Positions 13,022 through 19,238 of a stretch of DNA of 19,238 bases are shown here, in pieces. This DNA comes from CAZPXH01 sp964591085. Lineage in GTDB: Bacteria > Spirochaetota > Spirochaetia > DSM-27196 > CAZPXH01. The notes beneath the pieces were generated by a model. That model worked only from the letters and a program-made list of their open reading frames with translations. It was not told the origin of the DNA and searched no databases. The stretch is taken from contig CAZPXH010000026.1 of the NCBI GenBank assembly GCA_964591085.1, positions 1-19,238 of the forward strand, written 5' to 3'. The position numbers and the translations under genes are program-made. The first letter of the stretch is position 1; each line of letters begins with the position of its first letter.

Positions 13022-14747
13022 CAACGGCCTACAGCAGGGCTTGGAGCGGCTGAAGCAGCAGTTCCTCCGGGATCTGCCCAACCGGATCTCTGGCCTGGCG
13101 GATGCCATGGAGCAGCTCACGGGGGAAGCAGCCCTTCCCGCCGGTGCTACCCGTCTCAAGGCTGCCGAGGAAGTACGCTTTGCTGCCCACAAGCTCGCGG
13201 GCACCGGCGCAACCTTTGGGTATCCCTCAATCAGCGAGACGGCCCGCGCCCTCGAATTGCTCCTCACTGACATACGGGCGGAGGAGCTGACTGACGCGTT
13301 CATTGCCGATGCCCGGGAGGCGTACCGCTCGGTGCTCCTGGAGGTTCCGGCTTCAGCCATGGATGCCTGGGAGGAGCCTGAAGACGGTGAGGCAGTCCCG
13401 TCGGAAGCGGTCACTCCTCCGCCAGCCACACTCCCCAGTGGGGCGCAGGCACGCAGGAGCAGTCGAGTGGAACACAAGCGCACACCCCGTCTGGTAGTCC
13501 TCTGTGACGATCCGGTGGCCGAGTTGGATCCCATCACCCAACTCGCCACCTTCGGCTATCGCGTAGACACCGTTGACGGCCTGGACGAGCTTGAGGAACT
13601 TGTCGGAGACGGCGAGCGGCTCACCGTCCTCCTGGTTGACTTTGACCGGCTCACCGAGAACCTGGAGGAGCAGAACCGCTTTCGCCGGATCCGAAGCAAC
13701 CTGGGCGACAACGTCCGCATGCTCAGCATCATTGCCTTTGCGGAGGCTGACGATGTGGGCTCCCGCCTTGCGGCAATCCGCGCGGGCTGTGACGGATTCT
13801 TTGGGGGCCGCCCGGATACCGTGGCCGTGGTAGACCGCATCCACAACATCTCCTCCCGCGTGGGAAACGAGCCATACCACGTGCTCATCGTGGATGACGA
13901 TCAGGAGCAGGTCAGCCTCCACGCAATGGTTCTTCAGCAGGCGGGAATGATCACCTCGGTCACCAGTGACCCGCAGAACATCTTCGGCCTCCTCGCAGAC
14001 GGGCAGCCGGACATCATCATGGTGGACATGTACATGCCAAGCATCTCCGGGATTGAGCTTACCCGCCTCATTCGGCAGCGAGAAAACCTCATTGGCATTC
14101 CCATCGTGTTCCTGTCCGTGGAGGACGATCCGGTCCGCCAGCTCACCGCCTACGACGCCGGTGCCGATGGCTTTCTGGTAAAGCCGGTGGACGACAGGTA
14201 CCTGGTGACGATGCTCCGCCTGCGGGCGCAGCGAGCGCGGGAGCTCCGCTACGTGATGGACCGTGACTCGCTCACGGGACTGCTGAACCACACAAACCTG
14301 TTGCAGGCCATTGAGACGGAGGCCGCACGCGCGGACCGGCTGGAAACATCAATGTGTCTCGCGATGATCGATCTGGACCGCTTCAAGTCCGTCAACGACA
14401 CCTACGGCCACCTGACCGGCGATCACGTGCTGATGAGCCTGGCGCGACTGCTGCGGGACCGGCTGCGCAGAACCGATGTGGTCGGGCGCTACGGCGGTGA
14501 GGAATTTGCCGTGGTGCTCGCGGGGACCTCACTCAGCGAGGCTCAGGAGCTCATGGACGGCCTCCGGGATAGCTTTGGCGCGCTGGTCCACCGCTCGCCG
14601 GACAAGACCTTCCAGCTCACCTTCAGCTGCGGAATTACGTGTTATCGCAGCGGAGAGTCCGCTACCGCGCTGGTGGAACGCGCGGACGAAGCCCTGTTTG
14701 CCGCCAAGGATGCGGGGCGCAACCGGGTGATTTCTGCAGAAGGGTGA
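13014..14747 (+). CDS. Hpt-REC-REC-GGDEF hybrid diguanylate cyclase
   Basis: A 577-residue protein. Residues about 10-110 are an Hpt domain with phospho-acceptor His59 (FAAHKLAGTGATFG). Residues 112-155 form a Pro/Glu-rich linker. Residues 158-283 are a degenerate receiver: Asp209 remains, but the conserved Lys is replaced (GCDGFFGGRPD). Residues 288-405 are an intact receiver (VDDD, Asp338 in IIMVDMYMPSISG, Lys390). Residues 415-577 are a GGDEF domain with active-site GGEEF (494-498) and an RRTD inhibitory I-site (485-488) at the proper five-residue spacing. It should therefore make cyclic di-GMP from two GTP with product inhibition. ATG 13014 has GGAAG about eight bases upstream; GTG 13008 in frame is possible. 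It overlaps the CheY-like gene by eight bases. Confidence 0.95.
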   Translation: MPDNGLQQGLERLKQQFLRDLPNRISGLADAMEQLTGEAALPAGATRLKAAEEVRFAAHKLAGTGATFGYPSISETARALELLLTDIRAEELTDAFIADAREAYRSVLLEVPASAMDAWEEPEDGEAVPSEAVTPPPATLPSGAQARRSSRVEHKRTPRLVVLCDDPVAELDPITQLATFGYRVDTVDGLDELEELVGDGERLTVLLVDFDRLTENLEEQNRFRRIRSNLGDNVRMLSIIAFAEADDVGSRLAAIRAGCDGFFGGRPDTVAVVDRIHNISSRVGNEPYHVLIVDDDQEQVSLHAMVLQQAGMITSVTSDPQNIFGLLADGQPDIIMVDMYMPSISGIELTRLIRQRENLIGIPIVFLSVEDDPVRQLTAYDAGADGFLVKPVDDRYLVTMLRLRAQRARELRYVMDRDSLTGLLNHTNLLQAIETEAARADRLETSMCLAMIDLDRFKSVNDTYGHLTGDHVLMSLARLLRDRLRRTDVVGRYGGEEFAVVLAGTSLSEAQELMDGLRDSFGALVHRSPDKTFQLTFSCGITCYRSGESATALVERADEALFAAKDAGRNRVISAEG

Positions 14748-14790
14748 TTGCCAGGGGCGCATCGGCCGGGGAGCGAACAACCACTCCGCT

Positions 14791-15204
14791 TCAGATGCTG
14801 TAGTTCAGCGCCTGCCGAGCGTGGTCTTCCCGGTCCAGGAGGTCCGCAACACTGAGCCGAAGGTACCCCCGGATTGCCTGCCCCAGCTCGTCCCACAGAA
14901 AAGAAAGCGATCCGCGCGCGGCCTCAGCGCCGACTACCTCCAGGGGTCCTTCCAGCACCTGGAGGACCTCCTCCGTGCGGATTGAGCCGGGGTCCCGCGC
15001 CAGCCGATAGCCTCCCTGCGCGCCGCGGGTGCTGGTCAGCAGCCCGGCCCGCCGAAGCTGTACCATGATCTGCTCCAGGTAGTGCTGCGGGATTCCCCGG
15101 GCGTCGGCCAGTTCACGGATCTGCACCGGAGTGTCCACCGGACGGCGCGCGAGCTCCACCATTGCTTCCAGTCCGTAGACGGCCTTTGCGCTGAGACCAA
15201 ACAC
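14791..15204 (-). CDS. Rrf2-family transcriptional regulator without cysteines
   Basis: A 137-residue protein. The N-terminal winged helix is typical: SAKAVYGLEAMVELARRPVD, then IRELADARGIPQHYLEQIMV and LRRAGLLTSTRGAQGGYRLA, the wing. EEVLQVLEGPLEVV leads into a dimerisation helix. IscR and NsrR bind Fe-S through three cysteines in the region after the wing; this protein has no cysteine at all, so it cannot be a cluster sensor of that type and is closer in that respect to CymR. GTG 15204 gives the family N-terminus; there is no strong ribosome site, but it starts only ten bases after the stop of the upstream metallo-hydrolase gene, so coupling is likely. Confidence 0.92.
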   Translation of the reverse strand: MFGLSAKAVYGLEAMVELARRPVDTPVQIRELADARGIPQHYLEQIMVQLRRAGLLTSTRGAQGGYRLARDPGSIRTEEVLQVLEGPLEVVGAEAARGSLSFLWDELGQAIRGYLRLSVADLLDREDHARQALNYSI

Positions 15205-15214
15205 GAATCAAAGG

Positions 15215-16060
15215 CTACTTCGCGGCCGGGCCAACAGCAAGCTGCAGCCCATCAAAGGCCGGGATGATGCCTTCCGGAAGCTCTCCTGCCAGGCGGCTGT
15301 GGGAAACCTCGTGACTGAAGTGCGTAAGGACGGTGAGCGGCACCTGCAGCTCGGTTGCCAGTTGCACCGCCTCGGGGATGCTGAAGTGCGTGGGATGGGG
15401 GGAGTACTGCAGGCCATCGATCACGAGGAGATCGGGGTCTGCCGCCTCCAGAATCTCACGGCCGTTGTTGGGAAGCGCGCTCGCGTCACAGAGCCAGGCG
15501 ATTCCGCCGCGATCTGCCCCAGAGCCGTCGCCGGCTCCGGATGCCACGCTCTGACCCGGCGCTCCCGCCGGTTGAATCAGCCAGCCGCTGATCTCCTCAC
15601 GGCCATGCAGCATGGGGATGCGCCGGAACTGAAGCGCTCCGCAGGCAGACACTTCCCGGGCATTGTGCACCCGGTTCATGAGCAGGCGAGGATGATCCAT
15701 CCACGGAGCCCGCTGGAACGCATAGGCGAAGCGATTCTCAAGCTCCTCCGCCGTCTGTGTATCTGCCCACACCGGGATGCTTCGATCTCGGGCGAAGGGA
15801 CGCAGGTCATCAATCCCGTGGCTGTGGTCCGCGTGGGTATGAGTAAACAGCACGCCGTCCACCCCGCTGATGCGATGGTCCAGCAGGCCGCTGCGGAGGT
15901 CCGGACCGGTGTCTATCAACAGCAGCGTCTCCCCGTGTTCCACCACCGCCATTGTCCGCCGTCTGTTATCCCGGGGATCTGTGGAGCGGCAGACCGGGCA
16001 GGAACAGCCAACAATCGGGATTCCGGTGCTGGTTCCCGAGCCGAGGATGGTGAGGCGCAT
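15215..16060 (-). CDS. MBL-fold metallo-hydrolase, PhnP-like
   Basis: A 281-residue protein. It opens with MRLTILGSGTSTGIPIVGCS and CPVCRS, the start typical of PhnP-type phosphodiesterases including the Cys-rich structural-metal loop (GCSCPVC). TLLLIDTGPDLRSGLL is followed by the metal-binding motif HTHADH (74-79). Later ligands are visible in ISGWL-type and WLCDAS strands (Asp) and in VLTHFSHEV (His). PhnP hydrolyses cyclic ribose phosphates in phosphonate use, but the family also includes related phosphodiesterases, so the substrate is open. A Gly/Ala/Ser-rich insertion lies around residues 165-185. ATG 16060 was chosen because the fold starts there; upstream frame is antisense to the next gene. 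Confidence 0.9.
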   Translation of the reverse strand: MRLTILGSGTSTGIPIVGCSCPVCRSTDPRDNRRRTMAVVEHGETLLLIDTGPDLRSGLLDHRISGVDGVLFTHTHADHSHGIDDLRPFARDRSIPVWADTQTAEELENRFAYAFQRAPWMDHPRLLMNRVHNAREVSACGALQFRRIPMLHGREEISGWLIQPAGAPGQSVASGAGDGSGADRGGIAWLCDASALPNNGREILEAADPDLLVIDGLQYSPHPTHFSIPEAVQLATELQVPLTVLTHFSHEVSHSRLAGELPEGIIPAFDGLQLAVGPAAK

Positions 16061-16206
16061 GGACCCGCATTCCACGCCGTTGGGTAGCAACCGGTCAAGC
16101 TGCATCTGGACCGCCGGAGCGTCCGCTTTCGGGATTGACCAGCAGAGAACCCGCACCTGGAGTGGCGGTGCTTGGATCTCCAACCGATATCCCTGCCTGC
16201 CGGGTA

Positions 16207-16764
16207 ATGCAGCACCCACTCCTGCTTCTGGTGGAAGACGACGCAATCCTGGCCCTCCATACCCGGGCCCGCCTGGAAGCCCTCGGCTTCGGCGTTGAAA
16301 CGGCCGCAAGCGGAGAGCAAGCCGTCGCCCGCGCCGCGGCTGAACCCCCACCAGACCTTGTTCTCATGGACATTGACCTTGGCCCTGGGATCAACGGCAC
16401 CGAGGCTGCCCGCCGCATCCTGGCCGCACGCGAGGTTCCCATCGTGTTTCTGACCATGCACAGTGAACCAGGGTGGGTGGACCTGGTGAAGGGAATCACC
16501 CGCTACGGCGATGTGCTAAAGGATTCGGGAGAGTTTGTGCTGGCACAGACCGTTGGCATGGCCCCGGACCTCTGTGCCGCGCAGCGGCGTGCACGAAAAA
16601 GCGAACGCCGCTACCGGGACCTGTTTGACCATTCGCCGGATATCCTCGTGATCTATGACCATCAGGCTCGCTTTGCCGATGCGAATCTGTTGGCTTCCGC
16701 CACTACGAGTCTGTCTTTGTCCCAACCCTCCCCGGTGATGACGGCACGCCGAGGGTGCAGGTGA
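16207..16764 (+). CDS. Response regulator with truncated PAS domain (5' part of a broken signalling gene)
   Basis: A 185-residue reading. Residues 1-125 are a receiver: LLLVEDDAIL, phospho-acceptor Asp55 (LVLMDIDLGPGINGTEAA), Thr83 and Lys105. The segment GITRYGDVLKDSGEFVLAQT resembles the GITSYGYVVKNSGE pattern I associate with spirochaete receiver-PAS proteins. A linker helix leads to a PAS start, RYRDLFDHSPDILVIYDHQA ending RFADAN at residue 160. Then the frame becomes unrelated text and stops. The end of that PAS domain is in another frame from 16695 (FRHYESVFVPTLPGDDGT). About 50-60 PAS residues are therefore missing and the frame is shifted. Confidence 0.8.
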   Translation: MQHPLLLLVEDDAILALHTRARLEALGFGVETAASGEQAVARAAAEPPPDLVLMDIDLGPGINGTEAARRILAAREVPIVFLTMHSEPGWVDLVKGITRYGDVLKDSGEFVLAQTVGMAPDLCAAQRRARKSERRYRDLFDHSPDILVIYDHQARFADANLLASATTSLSLSQPSPVMTARRGCR

Positions 16765-17213
16765 TCACTCACGACACAACTGACCTGGTAACGGCGTGCA
16801 CGGATCTGGAGGAACTGCTGCAACGAATGGAGCTTGCGGTGCGCACCGCCGGGCTGGGAATCTGGACCTATGCCGTGAACGAGGACCGCCTACAGTGGAA
16901 CGCGGAGCAACACCGTATCTACGGACTAAGCCCACAAGAGTTTGCCGAGTCACCGGACGATTGGCGAGCCCTTGTCCTACCGGAAGACAGGAGCGAGGCG
17001 GACCAGCGGTTTGCAGAGCTCCTGGCCTGTCGGGAAGTCTATGACCTTCGGTGCCGAATCCGGAGACCGGACGCCGAGCTACGCACCATTTTGGCCTCCG
17101 GTCGGCACGTCCGTACCGAGAGGGGCGAGGTCAAGGAGATCGTTGGGATCAACCTGGACATCACCGAGACCGCCCAGTCCCGGGGGACCTGGGAACAGTC
17201 ATCGGGCGAGTAG
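16755..17213 (+). CDS. PAS-domain fragment (3' part of the broken signalling gene)
   Basis: This frame is really open from about 16683, where it supplies the end of the first PAS domain (FRHYESVFVPTLPGDDGTPR, VQVITHDTTDLV). A linker and a full second PAS domain of the PAS_3 fold follow: LQRMELAVRTAGLGIWTYAV, QWNAEQHRIYGLSPQEFAES, WRALVLPEDRSEADQRF and EVKEIVGINLDITET. After the DITET motif, where such proteins normally enter a histidine kinase (HisKA_2/HWE) domain, the protein ends within 14 residues. The only start here is a GTG inside PAS text, so an independent protein is unlikely. Together with the preceding entry it makes receiver-PAS-PAS without a kinase domain. The TAG stop lies inside the terminator hairpin. 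Confidence 0.65.
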   Translation: MQVITHDTTDLVTACTDLEELLQRMELAVRTAGLGIWTYAVNEDRLQWNAEQHRIYGLSPQEFAESPDDWRALVLPEDRSEADQRFAELLACREVYDLRCRIRRPDAELRTILASGRHVRTERGEVKEIVGINLDITETAQSRGTWEQSSGE

Positions 17214-17233
17214 CACGTAGTGCTAAGGCGCCC
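17204..17233. terminator. Strong two-tier hairpin shared by two convergent genes
   Basis: GGGCG (17204-17208) pairs with CGCCC (17229-17233), and inside it TAGCAC (17211-17216) pairs with GTGCTA (17220-17225) around a GTA loop. The first TAG of the inner stem is the stop codon of the PAS fragment. The S15 hydrolase stop (TCA, 17235-17237) is just outside. No T-run follows. The position between convergent stops suits a bidirectional terminator. Confidence 0.65.
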
Positions 17234-17234
17234 G

Positions 17235-19019
17235 TCAAGGGCTCCCGATCGGAAGCTCCACCACGCCGCCGTAGATGACCTGTTCAGCGATATCGGCGCC
17301 CGTCTGCTCCGCCCAGGGACCAAATCGGTTGGTGTGCGCGTGGAACTTGGGGAAGTCCGATGAAGACACGTCAAGCCGAAGTCTGGAGCCGGGCTGTATG
17401 CTCCACGCAATCGGCCAGAAGTCCAGGCTTACCGAGACTCGCTCGCCGGGTTCGTAGACCACCGGTGTTTCTGCGCCATTCCGATAGGCAAGCGAAGTTA
17501 TGCTGTCCCGGATGTTGAAGCTGCGCCCGTCGGGGAGAACCTCAATGAGCTTGGCCGTGAAACTCGTGTCCGGAGCAGAGGAAGATACCTCCAGCGAGAC
17601 ACTGATCTGCCCGGATATCTGGAGGCCCTCAGGAAACACCTCGCTCTGGAACGTCAGGACGTCATCACGTTCGCAGAGGCCCGACTGCTCTACCGTGACG
17701 GGAGGCGCACCGCCGTATCCGCGCAGGTTGTACGCAAGCATTCCTGATCCTCCGCGCGTGGGAACCGGGTCGTCCGGGTTGTAGCGGAAGCTGACACTGC
17801 CGTCCCCCATAGTCGCTGTCAGTCGCCCGCCGGAACAGTTCACCGCCCCGCTCAGGTCAGACAGGTACCAGGTCCGGGAAGAAGAGGCGCCCGGCCACTC
17901 GTCCCACTTAATCCATTCGTTGTCGCCAATGACGTAGAGCTTCAACCCGGGGTCCAGGGTCAGCGGCTCGCCTTTCAGGTGATGATCCAACCACGGCAAC
18001 ATCTCCTGCCATTGCTGTACACCACCACCCGCGCCGGGGGTCTCGTACTCACCGGTTGAACCGGAGTGGGACCACGGACCAATGATGAATCGGCTTTGGG
18101 AGCGGGTTGCCAAGCGTTGCCAGTCTTCAAACTGCGGACCGAAGAACACGTCGTACCAACCGCCAATCATCAGGATTGGGATGTCCATGTTCTGAGGCAG
18201 TTCTCGAATCAGTACTCTGCTCTCTTCTTGCCAGTACCCGCTCATCGGTGACACCGCGGAGATCATGTCCTGATACCAGGGCATGGGGACGCCGTAGACT
18301 TCGGTGTCTATTCGGTTATGCGGCCGGTATCGGATTGCTTCCTGATACTCCTCCCCGGCGTTTGGCCCGGTGTCGCTGGTGTTGGACTCGCGCATCAGAC
18401 TCGCCCAGGCAGTGTAGGTCTCGTGGCGGAACATGCCGTCCTGATACACAACGCTGCGGAGGTCTGTGGTAAGCATGGCCGGGATGATGGTCTTGAGTTC
18501 TTCCGGCGCACCGCCGGCCAGGGCGGCGAACTGAACGGAGGTAAGGTAGGAAGACCCGACCATCGCGATGTTCCCGTCCTGGAAATCCTGCTCCACAAGC
18601 CATGCGAGGGTATCGCTACCATCTGATATCTCATTGTTCACCCCGGGGTCCCATTCCCCGCCGGAGCCGCCCTGGCCGCGCACATCCTGGAGCACGCAGC
18701 CGTACCCGTAGCGGACGAATCGCCCGCAAATCAGGTTGCGAAACACAAAACTGACGTCCGGGTACGGGCTGCGAACCAGGACCACGGGAAACGGGCCGTC
18801 CCCGCGCGGGAGCTGCACGGTGGTGTACAGCTCGATCCCATCGCTCATCACCACCGTAGTATCAAAACTGTCTCCGGCTCGGTGGGAGAAGCGGGGCAGT
18901 CCGCTGGCTATTCTGATGAGCTCATGCCTGGCCACGTAGACAGAGATCCCAAGGACTACGGACACTCCCAGGCCAATTGCCGTGATGCGCAGCCATCTTC
19001 TTCCGGTTCTGTTCACCAT
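17235..19019 (-). CDS. CocE/NonD-type (peptidase S15 family) alpha/beta hydrolase, membrane anchored
   Basis: A 594-residue protein. Residues about 9-30 (WLRITAIGLGVSVVLGISVY) are an N-terminal anchor or uncleaved signal, placing the enzyme outside the cytoplasm. The S15 catalytic domain follows: VVLVRSPYPDVS, DVRGQGGSGGEWDP (oxyanion and core region), nucleophile Ser157 in IAMVGSSYLTSVQF, Asp290 in IGGWYDVFF, and His318 in IIGPWSHSGS. Residues about 370-594 form the C-terminal jelly-roll domain (X-Pro dipeptidyl-peptidase C-terminal type), ending in a DFPKFHAHTNRFG segment typical of the family. Members hydrolyse esters such as cocaine, or amides such as glutaryl-cephalosporins; the substrate is unknown. 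GGAGG lies three bases before ATG 19019 and six before an in-frame GTG at 19016, so either start is possible. Confidence 0.9.
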   Translation of the reverse strand: MVNRTGRRWLRITAIGLGVSVVLGISVYVARHELIRIASGLPRFSHRAGDSFDTTVVMSDGIELYTTVQLPRGDGPFPVVLVRSPYPDVSFVFRNLICGRFVRYGYGCVLQDVRGQGGSGGEWDPGVNNEISDGSDTLAWLVEQDFQDGNIAMVGSSYLTSVQFAALAGGAPEELKTIIPAMLTTDLRSVVYQDGMFRHETYTAWASLMRESNTSDTGPNAGEEYQEAIRYRPHNRIDTEVYGVPMPWYQDMISAVSPMSGYWQEESRVLIRELPQNMDIPILMIGGWYDVFFGPQFEDWQRLATRSQSRFIIGPWSHSGSTGEYETPGAGGGVQQWQEMLPWLDHHLKGEPLTLDPGLKLYVIGDNEWIKWDEWPGASSSRTWYLSDLSGAVNCSGGRLTATMGDGSVSFRYNPDDPVPTRGGSGMLAYNLRGYGGAPPVTVEQSGLCERDDVLTFQSEVFPEGLQISGQISVSLEVSSSAPDTSFTAKLIEVLPDGRSFNIRDSITSLAYRNGAETPVVYEPGERVSVSLDFWPIAWSIQPGSRLRLDVSSSDFPKFHAHTNRFGPWAEQTGADIAEQVIYGGVVELPIGSP

Positions 19020-19107
19020 CTTCCTCCCCGGATTGTGGCGCACCCGCCACAGCTTCGTGAGCCCCAAATCCAAAGAATACCGGTTTTGCACGGTTCCCTG
19101 CTCCCCG

Positions 19108-19238
19108 TCACCAGTGCCGCCGCTCCGCCGCTCGCAGGCGTTCGCGCCACTCCAGCGCATCACCGCCCAGCCTGCGCTGTGCCCGGTGAACCGCGCCGCT
19201 GAGTGACAGCCAGAACCCCGCCTGCATGCCCCACCCAA
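19108..19238 (-). CDS. C-terminal part of an unidentified protein (partial, runs off the right edge)
   Basis: The minus-strand frame entering from the right edge reads GWGMQAGFWLSLSGAVHRAQ and then RRLGGDALEWRERLRAAERR before HW and stop TGA (19108-19110). The text is helical and protein-like, but too short to name. It lies 88 bases upstream of the S15 hydrolase on the same strand, so the two may be co-transcribed. Confidence 0.4.
   Translation of the reverse strand, partial: GWGMQAGFWLSLSGAVHRAQRRLGGDALEWRERLRAAERRHW

Noticed and set aside
13353..14291. Long minus-strand open frame opposite the cyclase gene
   Set aside because: It is a shadow of the Hpt-REC-REC-GGDEF gene with His/Val-rich text lacking any recognisable domain.

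Overview
The window is GC-rich Gram-negative bacterial DNA from a draft scaffold: a run of exactly 100 N lies at 3527-3626. The best taxonomic hint is the response regulator at 16207. After its receiver core it carries the stretch GITRYGDVLKDSGE followed by a PAS domain, which closely resembles a receiver-PAS type I know as very common in Spirochaetota. With the GC content I lean towards a spirochaete, but this is inference.

Left part (1-5.1 kb), accessory and worn. It holds the tail of an alpha/beta hydrolase, a ClbS/DfsB-like gene with its middle missing, a clan GH-A-like glycoside hydrolase lipoprotein, an intact VOC-family gene, a TfoX C-terminal-like gene running into a broken AraC/GyrI-like regulator, a coiled-coil membrane protein interrupted by the assembly gap inside its 21-bp repeats, an NmrA-like oxidoreductase with a frameshift and a stop codon, and a fragment of a probable outer-membrane barrel.

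Middle (5.2-8.5 kb). A fasciclin-domain membrane protein, a DUF3224 protein and a D-2-hydroxyacid dehydrogenase lacking about nine core residues come first. A tRNA-Pro(TGG)/tRNA-Arg(TCT) pair follows on the minus strand. Immediately downstream of tRNA-Arg lie two identical 185-bp tandem repeats, each beginning with a copy of the last 18 bp of the tRNA. This layout resembles the E. coli tyrT (rtT) repeats and is the most striking feature of the window. A partly similar element lies at about 5995-6100.

Right part (8.5-19.2 kb), orderly core-like genes. An MFS transporter converges with an Mrp/ApbC ATPase. A tightly overlapping run follows: endonuclease III, QueG, a CheY-like receiver, and an Hpt-REC-REC-GGDEF diguanylate cyclase. 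A PhnP-like metallo-beta-lactamase and an Rrf2 regulator form a minus-strand pair. A broken receiver-PAS-PAS signalling gene follows, then a strong shared terminator and an S15/CocE-type membrane-anchored hydrolase. A partial minus-strand gene reaches the right edge.

I found no CRISPR array, insertion sequence or recognisable defence system. The main second-look items are the tRNA-templated tandem repeats, the recurrent pattern of genes missing an internal segment (biological decay or assembly collapse), and the DNA-repair/queuosine/c-di-GMP gene run.
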